A stretch of DNA of 44,085 nt from Myxococcales bacterium (lineage in GTDB: Bacteria > Myxococcota_A > UBA9160 > UBA4427). Where the stretch lies: the NCBI GenBank assembly GCA_012959665.1, contig DUCT01000020.1, positions 1 through 44,085 of the forward strand, given 5' to 3'. Both the position numbers and the translations under genes were made by a program. The notes beneath the pieces were generated by a model, which was not told the DNA's origin, made no database searches, and saw only the letters and a program-made list of their open reading frames with translations. Below, one piece after another: positions 16,748-26,198 of the stretch (position 1 is its first letter; each line of letters opens with the position of its first letter).

Positions 16748-18849
16748 CGTCTCTCCACGATGGGTGAGATGATTTCGACCCCTGCAGAAGCGGTTTCAAA
16801 ATCGACGTCGGGGTTGTATTGCTGAAGTAGCCACAGCGGAACCTTGAACTGCTGGTGGGCCAGGTCCCAGATGGAGTTGCCAAGCTTCAGAGTGTGGGTC
16901 GTCGTGCCTGTGATCTCCCATTCGGAAAAATATTTCCCCTGAACGGCCCTCTGGAAATGAATCCGTTGTTCTTCAAAGATAGCCTTGGGTACCCGGCTGA
17001 AGTCCAGTCGGAGTCGACTGTGGATCGGAAGTGCTTCGCCGAATTGCAGGTCGTTGCGCACCCGCAGTTCCTGTGCGCGAATGTCGAGCCACTCGGCGTA
17101 GTGTCCCAGGGTTTCTCCAAACTGCACTTCGATCGTGCTGTCGGCGTTCACTCGGTAGTCGGCGGGATCTGCCAGTAGGTTGAGGGGGGCGAGTTCGGAA
17201 CCCGGGCGGGTGGCTTTCTCTTGGCCGGCCGGTGACTCCATCGGGGTCAAGTCGGTGCTCTCTGAGGGATTTTCCGGGAGTTCCGGTTGGGAAGGTACAG
17301 GGGGCCTTTGGGGTTCGGGTTGGCCGGGGAACTGGAGCGCTTGGCCGGCGTGGACGAGGTTGCGATTCCGAATGTTGTTGACCCGTGCAAGGTCCTCCTC
17401 GTCGATGCCGAAACGAAGGGCGATCGAGGTTAATGTGTCGCCCCTGCGGATCGTGTAGACGCCATCCTCGGGAAGTGCGGAAGGGACAACGCCCCGTCTC
17501 CCCTCCGGGCGGAATGTAGACGCATGCTCAATGGGTAGGCTGAGCTTTTGCCCCACCCGGATTCTGTTCCTGTTGCGTAGATTGTTCAGATTTTCGAGTT
17601 CGCGAATGGGAACTCGGTACTTTTGTGCGATTCGCGAAAGTGTCTCGCCCCGACGGACCACGTGGTAGTTGTCCCGGGTCTGGGTCGCGAAGCGCTGGGA
17701 TTGGGGCAGGGAGGCGAGAGCACTGCCCAGGGGCTGGGCCAATTCCGAGACCGGGATCTTGAGATCGAAGCCCTGTGGGATCCTCTTCTGGCCAGTCCAA
17801 ACGGGAGAAAGCAGTGCTGGGTTGGCGGCCTTGAGGCTTTCTATGTCCACTTCAAGAACTCGCGATACAGCTTCAGCAGATGCGTAGAAGGGAAGGGGCT
17901 CGCTGTCGTAGAGAATCGGCGGGTCGACTACGAGGACTCCGAAGTAGTGCTCCGGGTTCTCGGCAATTCGCGATGCAGCCACGAACTCGACGTAGAAATT
18001 GCGAGAGGCGAAACCGAAACGCCTGCTTCTATATTCGCGAATGATCTTTTCGATATCCCGGTGGCCGAGCTTTCGGCTCGCTCGGCGCATTCCCGAGGCG
18101 CCGTGATTGTACGCGGTGATGGCCAGGGGCCAGGATCCAGTGGAACGGCGATTCTGAGCCAGAAGGCGGGCGGCGGCGGCGGTCGCCTTGTAGGGGTCGA
18201 GTCTTTCGTCGACGATTTGATCGACCCGCATGTACCGGCGCCCGGTGGGACGTGTGAATTGCCAGAGGCCGGCGGCGCCCACCCTTGAATAGGCTCCGGG
18301 CGTATAGGACGACTCCACGTGGGGGAGTGCCGCGAGCTGGGGGGGCAGGTTCATATCCCGCAGGATTTTTTGGATGTGATCGGCGTATGCGCCTGCCCGA
18401 ACGAGTCCGGCACGAAATTGGTCCGCCTGCCCGAGTTGGAAACGAATGCGCTTCGTGTGGCCAAGCAGAGTTTTGTTCGAGACCTCTGGGGGGAAGAGCT
18501 CGAGTATCCGGCGCTCCTCGTGAGTGAGGTTTTTGCGATTCCCGAGAGCGAGCCTTTTCAGGATCTTGCGGTAGCGGTCCTTGCTTTTTTCGACATGACG
18601 CTCAGTACCCGAGACGGACAGGTTCTCGGGCAGTTCCAACTCCTCGTAGACAATATGAATATTCCTGGAGTCGTGAAGGAGTCCGCGCTGCTTTCCCACC
18701 CGGGTGTAGATCCTGATCCAGAACTGAATGTCCGGTTCGAGTCCGGTGGGTTCGACGAAGAGCAGCGTGTTTCGTGCCACGGGCTCCGCAACGGGGGTCA
18801 GGATGGGCAGGAACAGAAGACAGGCGAAAACTTGCAGGAAAAGCTTCAT
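16744..18849 (-). CDS. mltD: MltD-like lytic murein transglycosylase with LysM repeats
   Basis: Cleaves peptidoglycan glycan strands to 1,6-anhydro ends. An N-terminal signal peptide (MKLFLQVFACLLFLPILTPVAE) is not clearly a lipobox. The SLT domain spans about residues 165-290, with catalytic E179 in LPHVESSYTPGAYSRVGAAGLWQF and TAYNHGASGM. Two clear LysM modules follow: YHVVRRGETLSRIAQKYRVP and VYTIRRGDTLTSIALRFGI. Two further divergent LysM-like segments occur near residues 575-625 (VQFGETLGHYAEWL) and 650-700 (HTLKLGNSIWDLAHQQFKVPLWLL). At 701 residues it is longer than E. coli MltD. It lies downstream of ffh with a 190 nt gap. Confidence 0.9.
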   Translation of the reverse strand: MKLFLQVFACLLFLPILTPVAEPVARNTLLFVEPTGLEPDIQFWIRIYTRVGKQRGLLHDSRNIHIVYEELELPENLSVSGTERHVEKSKDRYRKILKRLALGNRKNLTHEERRILELFPPEVSNKTLLGHTKRIRFQLGQADQFRAGLVRAGAYADHIQKILRDMNLPPQLAALPHVESSYTPGAYSRVGAAGLWQFTRPTGRRYMRVDQIVDERLDPYKATAAAARLLAQNRRSTGSWPLAITAYNHGASGMRRASRKLGHRDIEKIIREYRSRRFGFASRNFYVEFVAASRIAENPEHYFGVLVVDPPILYDSEPLPFYASAEAVSRVLEVDIESLKAANPALLSPVWTGQKRIPQGFDLKIPVSELAQPLGSALASLPQSQRFATQTRDNYHVVRRGETLSRIAQKYRVPIRELENLNNLRNRNRIRVGQKLSLPIEHASTFRPEGRRGVVPSALPEDGVYTIRRGDTLTSIALRFGIDEEDLARVNNIRNRNLVHAGQALQFPGQPEPQRPPVPSQPELPENPSESTDLTPMESPAGQEKATRPGSELAPLNLLADPADYRVNADSTIEVQFGETLGHYAEWLDIRAQELRVRNDLQFGEALPIHSRLRLDFSRVPKAIFEEQRIHFQRAVQGKYFSEWEITGTTTHTLKLGNSIWDLAHQQFKVPLWLLQQYNPDVDFETASAGVEIISPIVERR

Positions 18850-18929
18850 GGCTCCCTTCTCTTAACAAGCTTTCTAAACGAGCATTTGAGCGGGGTGATT
18901 GAATGTCCCGGCCGGGGCATTGAGACCGC

Positions 18930-18985
18930 CTAGGCCGGAGTCACGACGATTCTGAGCTCTCGTCAATTCCGTCGTCGTGCCCTAG
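18930..18985. terminator. Large stem-loop between ffh and mltD
   Basis: A perfect 8-bp stem CACGACGA (18942-18949) / TCGTCGTG (18972-18979) is enclosed by CTAGG (18930-18934) / CCTAG (18981-18985). The loop contains the palindrome GAGCTC. It lies 55-110 nt after the ffh stop and before mltD on the same strand. It may be a terminator, an attenuator or a structured leader of mltD. No U-run follows. Confidence 0.4.
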
Positions 18986-19039
18986 CGTCGGTCTCCGCTC
19001 AAGGAGTTATTGTTCCCCGGCAGGCATCGAAAGGGGGCG

Positions 19040-20587
19040 CTATTTCTTCTTCTTCTTCTTGCTCCTGCTTTTTTGTCGAGACTTTCGAGCTTGCTGCCGT
19101 TTATTTTTTCGTTGTTGGTTTGATTTGACGCTCCGTGGCTGGACGGGGGCGGCTAGCATTGATCCCATTCCCCCGCCTCCTGCGCCGGAAAGCAGGGTGC
19201 TCGGGCCCATGCCCGCACCGCCCGGTCCGGCGCCGCCCGTCATCTGCCCCATCCCGGGGAGTCGGGAGAGAAGTCCCCCCTGTTTTCCCAGGGAGCCCAT
19301 CATCTCGCGCATTTGCTTGAAGCGGTCGACGAGATCCAGAACCTCTTTGGGCCTGCGCCCACTTCCCCCTGCAATCCGCTTGGCGCGGCTCTTGTTGATG
19401 ATGTCCGGCTTGCCGCGTTCTTGTTGAGTCATCGAATGAAGCATTGACTCTACTTTTGCAAGGTCGCCTTCTTCGACCTTGTCGGCCATGGAACCGAACA
19501 TGGGCATACGTGCGAAGACATCACGCAGCGGACCCATCTTCTGAATCGTGCGAAGTTGGGTGAGTAAATCGTTCAGGGTAAACTGGCCCTTGAGTATTCT
19601 CTCGGTGTCGGCTTCAGCTTGCTTCTCGTCGACGACCTCCTCGAAATCTCGAACAAGCCCGACAACATCGCCCATGCCGAGGATTCGCGAGGCCAGTCCC
19701 TCGGGTCTGAATTCCTCAAGCCTGTCGAGTGTTTCACCTGTACCCAGGAACTTGATAGGGACGCCCGTGACGGCCTTAATGGCCAGCGCTGCCCCGCCGC
19801 GGGCATCGCCGTCCAATTTCGTGAGTACCACTCCGTCCAGCGGGATTCGATCGGAGAAGGCCTGGGCGACGTTGACGGAGTCTCGCCCCATGAGCGAATC
19901 GCACACGAGAAGAGTATTAGCGGGTTGCACCGAACGCTTGATATTCTCGAGCTCCGTCATCAGTTCATCGTCGAGGGCGAGACGGCCAGCCGTGTCATAG
20001 ATGATTGCGTCGAAACCATCGCTTCGTGCTCGGCGATGGGCTTCCGCGCAAATTTCGGGCGGGCTCTGTCCCTCGGTCCCGCTGTGAACGGGAACCTCAA
20101 TGGAGTCGCCGAGGGTAATCAACTGCTGGACCGCAGCGGGCCGATAAATATCGGCGGCGACCAGAAGGGGCCTGCGGCCCTGCTTCTGGAGGTGGCGCGC
20201 CAGTTTCGCTGCGACGGTGGTCTTACCTACGCCCTGGAGTCCAGCGAGCATGATGGATGTTGCCCCGGCGTCCCGTACGAGGCTGGTATCCACGGGCCCC
20301 ATGAGTAGGACCAGTTCGTCTTCGCAGGCCTTGACGAAATGTTGCCCGGGCGTGATCTTGACCGTCCGGCCGGATGCATCGCGCACCCGGGTCTCGACCC
20401 GCTCTCCGAGTGCCCGCTCCTTGACGCGAGCCAGGAAGCCCTTGACCACGCCAAGGTCGACATCCGCCTCCAAAAGCGACATGCGGACGTTCCCGAGGGC
20501 TTCGTCAATATTAGACTCGTGTAGTTCACGAACGCCTCTCAGGCGCTCGGTCGCTGATTGGAATCCCTGGCTTACTGTTTCGAGCAC
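19040..20587 (-). CDS. ffh: Signal recognition particle GTPase Ffh
   Basis: Binds 4.5S RNA and signal sequences of nascent membrane proteins and docks with FtsY. An N-domain helix bundle comes first. The G-domain has P-loop GLQGVGKTTVAAKLA near residue 114, DTAGRLALDDELMTEL and TKLDGDARGG. The methionine-rich M-domain (GPLRDVFARMPMFGSMADKVEEGDLAKVESMLHSMTQQER and SGRRPKEVLDLVDRFKQMREMM) follows. The C-terminal tail is strongly basic and ends in a lysine run (KSRSKKKKKK), giving 515 residues against about 450 in E. coli. No 4.5S RNA gene was recognised nearby. Confidence 0.97.
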   Translation of the reverse strand: MLETVSQGFQSATERLRGVRELHESNIDEALGNVRMSLLEADVDLGVVKGFLARVKERALGERVETRVRDASGRTVKITPGQHFVKACEDELVLLMGPVDTSLVRDAGATSIMLAGLQGVGKTTVAAKLARHLQKQGRRPLLVAADIYRPAAVQQLITLGDSIEVPVHSGTEGQSPPEICAEAHRRARSDGFDAIIYDTAGRLALDDELMTELENIKRSVQPANTLLVCDSLMGRDSVNVAQAFSDRIPLDGVVLTKLDGDARGGAALAIKAVTGVPIKFLGTGETLDRLEEFRPEGLASRILGMGDVVGLVRDFEEVVDEKQAEADTERILKGQFTLNDLLTQLRTIQKMGPLRDVFARMPMFGSMADKVEEGDLAKVESMLHSMTQQERGKPDIINKSRAKRIAGGSGRRPKEVLDLVDRFKQMREMMGSLGKQGGLLSRLPGMGQMTGGAGPGGAGMGPSTLLSGAGGGGMGSMLAAPVQPRSVKSNQQRKNKRQQARKSRQKSRSKKKKKK

Positions 20588-20609
20588 GCTTTCCCCCGGT
20601 GGCGCGGGA

Positions 20610-20631
20610 TCCTAGCAGGCTGAGGCTAGGA
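20610..20631. promoter_or_regulatory. Inverted repeat between divergent ffh and biotinyl-protein genes
   Basis: TCCTAGC and GCTAGGA form a perfect 7-bp dyad around AGGCTGAG. It lies 23 nt upstream of the ffh start and 66 nt upstream of the plus-strand gene. Position and symmetry suggest an operator or 5'-leader hairpin; the binder is unknown. Confidence 0.35.
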
Positions 20632-20696
20632 GGGGGGAAGGGGTGGTCTTGCTCCGGGGGAGCGTCGAGCGCATCCTCTCCTCGTGAGAGTTTCAC

Positions 20697-20939
20697 GTGC
20701 CGGAAGGACGAGGGGAAAGCGAATTGATCGAGATCGAAGCGGAAATTGCCGGAAATGTCTGGAAGGTCGAAAAAACAGTGGGAGACACCGTTGAAGAAGA
20801 GGAAGTCCTGCTGATTCTCGAGTCGATGAAGATGGAAATCCCGGTGGAAGCGCCCTGCCGTGGTACGGTGAAGGAAGTTCGTGTGCAAGAGGGCCAAACC
20901 GTGGATGAGGGTACGGTTCTGGTGGTACTCGACGTCTGA
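20697..20939 (+). CDS. Biotin/lipoyl attachment domain protein (BCCP-like)
   Basis: An 80-residue single-domain carrier. ESMKMEIPVEAPCRGTV contains the biotinylation motif MKM with acceptor K45, and the rest forms the typical swinging-domain halves (GDTVEEEEVLLILE and VQEGQTVDEGTVLVVLDV). Such free-standing carriers serve biotin-dependent carboxylases (acetyl- or propionyl-CoA type). No biotin carboxylase or carboxyltransferase lies in the window, so it must work with partners elsewhere. GTG start. Its TGA overlaps the ATG of the GNAT gene by one base, indicating co-translation. Confidence 0.88.
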   Translation: MPEGRGESELIEIEAEIAGNVWKVEKTVGDTVEEEEVLLILESMKMEIPVEAPCRGTVKEVRVQEGQTVDEGTVLVVLDV

Positions 20940-21805
20940 TGGCTTCCTTGCAGGCAGGGCAGATCAGGGCCGACTTCATGGTGCCGCACCAGACGGAGGA
21001 GGTGCTCGCTCGCCTTCGTCACGAACCGCGCCACAACCTCCTGCTGATGGATCTCGTTGCCAGCACCGAAGAGGATCCCGGTGTCGGGATTCGTAACTGC
21101 GAGGTGGTGGTGGCCTCGCGGGGGGCGGAGATTGTGGGCGTTGCCTCGCTGCGGCCCAGCCTGATCCTCGAGGATGGTCTGAAATCAGAGACCCTGGCTG
21201 CCGTGCTGCCCTTTCTCTCACGCCTGGAAGCGGGCCTCATCAAGAGCCAAGCCCATGCAGTGGGACCGGTTTGGGAGAGTCTGCGCTCTGTTGGCCGCAA
21301 TGCGCTCTTGGATCGGTATGAGGAGTGCCAAGTACTCGCGACAAAAGGCCTCCGTCAGGGGCCGCGGGTCCTACCGTCAGGGGCGTCTTTGCGGAGAGCG
21401 GAATCCAGTGACCTCGATGCGCTCGTGTTCGCCGCTCGATCCAGTTTGCGCGAGGAGGATCGCCCGGATCCCTTCTATGGAGATCCCCATGGATTTCGTC
21501 GCTGGGTTCGGGGACGGATTGGCCGCGCCCGATTACTTGAAGTTGCCGGCCAGCCGGTCTTCGTAGGGTATGCGGATGTATGTCGCCCCGAGGGCTGGTT
21601 GATCCAGGGTGTTTACACCTGGCCCGATCAGCGTCGCCGGGGATATGCGCGGGCCGGAATACTGGGGATGGTTGACGAGGCGGTTCAGGCCGGAGCGGAG
21701 CACGTTCAACTCGCCGTCGTGGTGGGGAATAGGCCTGCGCTGGGGCTCTATGAGAGTCTCGGTTTTAAGGCCTTCTCGCGCCTGCGAACGATTCTTTTCA
21801 ACTAA
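20939..21805 (+). CDS. GNAT-family N-acetyltransferase
   Basis: 288 residues with two parts. The N-terminal about 130 residues are a degenerate GNAT-like or DUF4081-like half (PHQTEEVLARLRHEPRHNLLLMDLV). The C-terminal half is an active-looking GNAT: YTWPDQRRRGYARAGILGMVDEAVQAGAEHVQLAVVVGNRPALGLYESLGFKAFSRLRTILF, with the acetyl-CoA loop QRRRGYA and the NxxALxLYxxLGF end. The acceptor substrate is unknown. It is fused by a 1-nt overlap to the biotinyl carrier gene, a pairing with no obvious biochemical reason. Confidence 0.8.
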   Translation: MASLQAGQIRADFMVPHQTEEVLARLRHEPRHNLLLMDLVASTEEDPGVGIRNCEVVVASRGAEIVGVASLRPSLILEDGLKSETLAAVLPFLSRLEAGLIKSQAHAVGPVWESLRSVGRNALLDRYEECQVLATKGLRQGPRVLPSGASLRRAESSDLDALVFAARSSLREEDRPDPFYGDPHGFRRWVRGRIGRARLLEVAGQPVFVGYADVCRPEGWLIQGVYTWPDQRRRGYARAGILGMVDEAVQAGAEHVQLAVVVGNRPALGLYESLGFKAFSRLRTILFN

Positions 21806-22010
21806 TTTGTCCGCTCCTGCGGCGCTCTGCGCAGATCAAACATTGTGGCCAACGGCTTGAAGGCCCGGCGAGTCGTCGGCTAGTCTCGACCCTCGCCTCG
21901 GGTCATTCCGCGAGATGGACCGGGCCGTCGCTTTCGCCCAGGCAGATTCGGGCGCTCAGTCAATTCAGCCAACTATTGGACGTCAACTCGAGATTAAAGG
22001 AGATTGTTTT

Positions 22011-22880
22011 ATGGGTCTGCTCGACGGGAAAGTCGTAGTCATTACGGGATCTGGTGGCGGTATCGGGCGAGAGCACGCGCTTGCCATGGCCAAGGAGGGC
22101 GCCGCGATCGTGGTCAACGATCTAGGGGGGGCTCGAGATGGAACGGGAGAGGGCAGTGCGATGGCCGATCAGGTTGTCGATGAGATCAAAACCCTGGGGT
22201 CCGAGGCCGCGGCCAATTACGACAACGTTGCCACGGTTGATGGCGGTGAGGGAATCCTGAAAACGGCTCTGGATGCTTTTGGCAAAGTTGATTGTGTGAT
22301 CAATAATGCAGGGATTCTCAGGGATAAATCATTCTCCAACACGACGGAAGATCTCTGGGATTCCGTAATCGCAGTTCACCTCAAGGGAACGTATTGCGTG
22401 ACGCGCCCGATCTTCAATCACATGAAGGAGGCCGGGAACGGCGGCGTCGTCATCAATACGTCCTCGACGTCGGGACTCAATGGTAATTTTGGTCAATGCA
22501 ACTACGGAGCTGCCAAGGCAGGAATCGCAGGCTTTACACGTTGCCTGGCCATCGAGGGCAAGAAGTACGGCATCCGCTGTTTCATCCTCGCCCCTGTGGC
22601 GTTGACCCGGTTGACCGAAGATCTACCGGGCTTTGATGCCAACGCAATGCGGGAACAAATGGCGCCCGGCCTCGTTTCGCCTCTGCTCGGCTATCTGGCC
22701 AGTGACCTGTCCAAGGACATAACGGGGAACACCTTTTTCTGTGGCGGCGGACGCATCGCCGAGATGAAGGTGGTGACAACCCCAGGCATTACGAAGACCG
22801 AAGACGGCGGCCTTTGGACGCCTCTGGAAATTGCAGAGGCAATGAAGCCTGGCGAAATACTACTGCCCAGTAGGGAATAG
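22011..22880 (+). CDS. SDR-family dehydrogenase, (3R)-hydroxyacyl-CoA dehydrogenase type
   Basis: Short-chain dehydrogenase of 289 residues. NAD(P) motif TGSGGGIGREHALAMAKEGAAIVVNDLGG, NNAGILRDKSF, catalytic Ser in INTSSTSGLNGN and Tyr/Lys in NYGAAKAGIAG. The NDLGG and GILRDKSF spellings match the dehydrogenase domain of peroxisomal multifunctional enzyme type 2 and its bacterial relatives, so a 3-hydroxyacyl-CoA or steroid/sterol-type substrate is likely. Start moved to ATG 22011 from 21915 because AAAGGAG lies upstream and homology begins at MGLLDGKVVVITG. Confidence 0.88.
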   Translation: MGLLDGKVVVITGSGGGIGREHALAMAKEGAAIVVNDLGGARDGTGEGSAMADQVVDEIKTLGSEAAANYDNVATVDGGEGILKTALDAFGKVDCVINNAGILRDKSFSNTTEDLWDSVIAVHLKGTYCVTRPIFNHMKEAGNGGVVINTSSTSGLNGNFGQCNYGAAKAGIAGFTRCLAIEGKKYGIRCFILAPVALTRLTEDLPGFDANAMREQMAPGLVSPLLGYLASDLSKDITGNTFFCGGGRIAEMKVVTTPGITKTEDGGLWTPLEIAEAMKPGEILLPSRE

Positions 22881-22901
22881 ACCACTGGACGTTCCGGGGG
22901 C

Positions 22902-22917
22902 AGCGGCGTCTGCCGCT
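22902..22917 (+). terminator. GC hairpin after SDR gene
   Basis: AGCGGC and GCCGCT form a perfect 6-bp stem with loop GTCT, 21 nt after the SDR stop. No U-run follows, so termination is possible but not shown. Confidence 0.35.
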
Positions 22918-23011
22918 CGGGACGCTTCAGGCCGCTCCTGGGCCAGAGGCTCAATCGAAGCGGAACTCTTTCGTTGCTGGCATTGGGGCTGCATGGTACA
23001 TATGCGCAGTC

Positions 23012-25726
23012 ATGTCTGAAGAAAACCACGATCGGGTGGACGAGACTACCTCGTCCCCGGGGCACCCTTCTGCTGCTTCGGGTTCTGCTGCCCCGTCGCC
23101 CTTGGCCGATCCCTATTCGGCGATGACGCCTCGCTTCAACTTCTTCTTTCGCTGGTTTGCTCGGCGATATCTCCAGCATTTCTGTCTTGGAGATGAAGAG
23201 GCGAAGCGACTGCGAGATCTCGAAAGCCGTGGCTCAATTGTCTATGTCATGCGCTATTCGAGCCGCTTGGACTATCTGCTCTTCAATACTCTTTTTCTCC
23301 GCGAAGGTCTTCGGCTCTCAAGCTTTGCGAACGGCATTCACTTCACCATCTACCGCCCGACCCTCGAGGTGCTTCGCTCGATTTTTAGGCGCAAACGCGG
23401 TCGGTCCCGGGCGGTTGAGCACGAAGAGGATCAACAGCATGTTCGTCAACTCTCCCAGGACAAGGCGTCCCTTTTTCTCTTCTTGAGGACCCAGCGCCTG
23501 CAGACCTTCTGGCGGGGGTTGTGGAATCTCAGGCATCGCCAGGATGAGTTCGATTTGATCCAAGAGGTGGTTCGCGAAGTTTGGAGCGGAGGTGACGAAG
23601 TATTCGTGGTCCCCTTGTCGATTTTCTGGCGCAAGGGGCCCCGGACAGCCAACCGCTTTCTCAACCTCGACTACGGGTCGCTCTCCAGACCTTCTGACCT
23701 GGCGAAGGTCTCGTCATTTCTCCTGACCTACCGGAGCCTGTCGGTGAAGATCGGCGAGCCCATCGATTTGCTCGGCTACGTGTCGGAGCATCGTGATGAT
23801 GGGCAGGAGCGTGTGGCTCGGACGGTTCGGCGCTCCCTCCTGATCTACCTTTATCGAGGAGAGAAGGTTGTCGAAGGACCCACCCTGCGATCCGCCCAGC
23901 GCATTTTGGCGGTGATCATGGCCGACAAAGGCGTCCAGGCGGCAATCGCCGAGCGGGCGGGAACGAAGAGGGGCAGCCAGGAAAAGGCCGAGCGTGACGT
24001 GGCCAAGGCTTACCGTGAAATTGCGGCGCGCATGAATTCGACGCTGCTGGCCGTGCTTGCCATGGTGGTTGGGGCAATCGTGCGACGTCTTTTTTCCAAT
24101 GTCGAAACTCGTGGTCTCGACAAGGTGGCCGAGTACGCAAAGAGGCATCCGCTGGTATTGGTGCCCAATCATCGATCCTACTTTGATTTCTTGATCGTCT
24201 CATTACTCTTTTACAATAGTTATCTCGTGCCGCCGCATATTGCGGCCCGGGACAACATGGCATTTGGGCCGTTTGGTCTGATCTTCCGCATGGCAGGTGC
24301 CTTTTATATGAGACGTTCGTTTGACGACCCACTCTATAAACAGGTATTTCGCGCATACGTTGCCTACCTGGTACGCGAGGGGTTCACCCAAGAGTTCTTC
24401 ATCGAAGGCGGGCGTTCGCGTACAGGGAGGACGATGACACCCCGGTTAGGCATGCTGAGTTGGGATCTTGATGCCTTTCTCGAATGCTCCCGGAAGGATC
24501 TTTTTTTTGTCCCCATCGCACTGACCTATGAACGGCTAGTCGAAGAGGGGGGAATGGTGGAGGAACTCGAAGGGGGCAAGAAATCGGAAGAGAGTACGCT
24601 TGCTCTCTTTCGAGCCAGGAAATACCTGAGTAAACGATTTGGATCGGTTCACGTTAATTTTGGCGAGCCGATTTCTCTTGCCGACGCGTTGGGTGAACGG
24701 AGGCAGGAGTTTGAGAGTCTCGTTCGAGGCGATCTGGCCGCGGAATTGTCCGCCAAAGCATCCGCTGCCCATCTCACGGAGACTGTCGAGCGGATCCAGC
24801 AAGAAAAGCGCCGTTTTATCGACGATTTTGGCCACCGACTGGTCGAGCGAATCAACTGGTCGGTCACGGTGAATGCGACTTCGGTGGCCTCGGTGGCCCT
24901 GATGGGGCTTTCTCATCCGGGTCTTTTGCGGTCAGAGCTGATCGAACGAATGCAGCAATTGGTGGACTTGCTGCGTCTGGGCGGGGCTGGAATCACTTCG
25001 GCCCTTCGGGCCGATCAGGGGAGTTTCGCGGACTCGATTGCGTTTATGATTCGAAGCGATCTGGTAAAGGCGGCTGACGACTCCAAGGGAGAGGTCATCT
25101 ATTTCGAACCACAGAAGCGCCGGGCCCTGGACATCTACAGGAACTCAATTGTCCACTATCTGGTCGCTCCGAGTGTCCTGGCCCGCTCCCTGCTTGCCGG
25201 GGCTTCGGCCAAGGAACTGGTGGATGACGTGCAAGTCTGGAGTCAACTCCTCTACCGCGAATTTTTCACCCCGGCCCATGAAGCGGGGGAAGTAGCCGTC
25301 GGCAAAATCTTGAGTCACTTCGAGGCGGCGGGCTGGATCACCTCGGAAACAGATCGACTGCGCGTGACGAGCGAAGGGCAGGGAATTCTCTCCTGTCTCG
25401 ATTTTCAGACCCGGGGCGTGGTGGAGTGCTATGCCGCTGTCTGCCGTGTGGTCTCCGACGCGGATGGCAAACTCTCCCACGAAGCCATTCTTGAGGGGAG
25501 TTCGGAGGTTTTGGACAATGCCTACCGACTCGGGCTTTCGGGGCATCCCGAGGCCGCCAACCGGTCCACTTTCGGCAACGCCCTCGAATTGCTGTTGGAG
25601 CGTCAAATCCTGTCCCGGACCGATCCGTCCGTGGCCATTGGGAAGGCGGATTACGCCCCCGGGGAGGAATGGTTGACCTTGGCCGAACTCCAGGAACTTC
25701 TGGCGCGCTTGGCGACTGCCGGGTAG
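23012..25726 (+). CDS. plsB: Glycerol-3-phosphate 1-O-acyltransferase
   Basis: Membrane-associated first enzyme of phospholipid synthesis: acyl-CoA/ACP plus glycerol-3-phosphate gives lysophosphatidate. At 904 residues it is longer than E. coli PlsB (about 807). The acyltransferase block has motif [12 protein letters not shown] (HX4D near residue 387), the [20 protein letters not shown] block and motif [14 protein letters not shown] near residue 468. Then come [14 protein letters not shown] and the long C-terminal helical region typical of PlsB. N-terminal text [20 protein letters not shown] also matches PlsB. ATG start; no strong Shine-Dalgarno. A short GC hairpin separates it from the SDR gene. 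Confidence 0.93.
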   Translation: MSEENHDRVDETTSSPGHPSAASGSAAPSPLADPYSAMTPRFNFFFRWFARRYLQHFCLGDEEAKRLRDLESRGSIVYVMRYSSRLDYLLFNTLFLREGLRLSSFANGIHFTIYRPTLEVLRSIFRRKRGRSRAVEHEEDQQHVRQLSQDKASLFLFLRTQRLQTFWRGLWNLRHRQDEFDLIQEVVREVWSGGDEVFVVPLSIFWRKGPRTANRFLNLDYGSLSRPSDLAKVSSFLLTYRSLSVKIGEPIDLLGYVSEHRDDGQERVARTVRRSLLIYLYRGEKVVEGPTLRSAQRILAVIMADKGVQAAIAERAGTKRGSQEKAERDVAKAYREIAARMNSTLLAVLAMVVGAIVRRLFSNVETRGLDKVAEYAKRHPLVLVPNHRSYFDFLIVSLLFYNSYLVPPHIAARDNMAFGPFGLIFRMAGAFYMRRSFDDPLYKQVFRAYVAYLVREGFTQEFFIEGGRSRTGRTMTPRLGMLSWDLDAFLECSRKDLFFVPIALTYERLVEEGGMVEELEGGKKSEESTLALFRARKYLSKRFGSVHVNFGEPISLADALGERRQEFESLVRGDLAAELSAKASAAHLTETVERIQQEKRRFIDDFGHRLVERINWSVTVNATSVASVALMGLSHPGLLRSELIERMQQLVDLLRLGGAGITSALRADQGSFADSIAFMIRSDLVKAADDSKGEVIYFEPQKRRALDIYRNSIVHYLVAPSVLARSLLAGASAKELVDDVQVWSQLLYREFFTPAHEAGEVAVGKILSHFEAAGWITSETDRLRVTSEGQGILSCLDFQTRGVVECYAAVCRVVSDADGKLSHEAILEGSSEVLDNAYRLGLSGHPEAANRSTFGNALELLLERQILSRTDPSVAIGKADYAPGEEWLTLAELQELLARLATAG

Positions 25727-25811
25727 GGTCTGCGCCTCGCGCAGCCGGATGGGTCCCGCACCCCCGAGTAGGGACTCAATGGGCGAGCACAGCGAGGAGG
25801 AACCGGTTTCA

Positions 25812-26198
25812 ATGGACCCTGTTGCCCTGCTTGACTTTTCGAAGTCAGGAGGACTCGTGACCGCCATCGCACAAGACGCGCTGAGCGACGAGATCCTGAT
25901 GGTCGCGCACATGAACGAGGAGTCCTTTCGCCTCACCGTTGAAACCGGGGAGGCGGTCTATTGGAGCCGAAGCCGCGGCAGGCTCTGGCACAAGGGCGAA
26001 GAGAGCGGAAATGTCCAGCGAATCGATTCTCTCTATATCGATTGCGATGGCGATGTGGTTTTGATGAAGGTTCAGCAGGTGGGCGACGCGGCGTGTCACA
26101 CGGGGAAGCGCAGCTGCTTCTTTCGTAGAGTCGAGGCGGATTCGGTGGTGGATGTGGGCGTTCAGGTTTTCGACCCGGAGAAGGTCTACAAGAAATGA
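25812..26198 (+). CDS. hisI: Phosphoribosyl-AMP cyclohydrolase
   Basis: Third step of histidine synthesis: hydrolytic ring opening of phosphoribosyl-AMP in the cytoplasm. 128 residues with [37 protein letters not shown], the metal-site [13 protein letters not shown] and zinc cysteines in [11 protein letters not shown]. There is no fused HisE domain. Start placed at ATG 25812 because GAGGAGGAA lies 9 nt upstream and homology begins there; the ORF track start (25749) adds a non-conserved lead. Its TGA overlaps the hisG ATG (ATGA). Confidence 0.93.
   Translation: MDPVALLDFSKSGGLVTAIAQDALSDEILMVAHMNEESFRLTVETGEAVYWSRSRGRLWHKGEESGNVQRIDSLYIDCDGDVVLMKVQQVGDAACHTGKRSCFFRRVEADSVVDVGVQVFDPEKVYKK

Noticed and set aside
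20689-20699. GTTTCACGTG, resembling half of a parS site
   Set aside because: Only the left part of the 16-bp parS palindrome is present, it overlaps the start of the biotinyl-protein gene, and no parB is nearby.
25145-25936. 263-residue minus-strand ORF antisense to plsB and hisI
   Set aside because: Overlaps two firmly identified genes and lacks any family signal.
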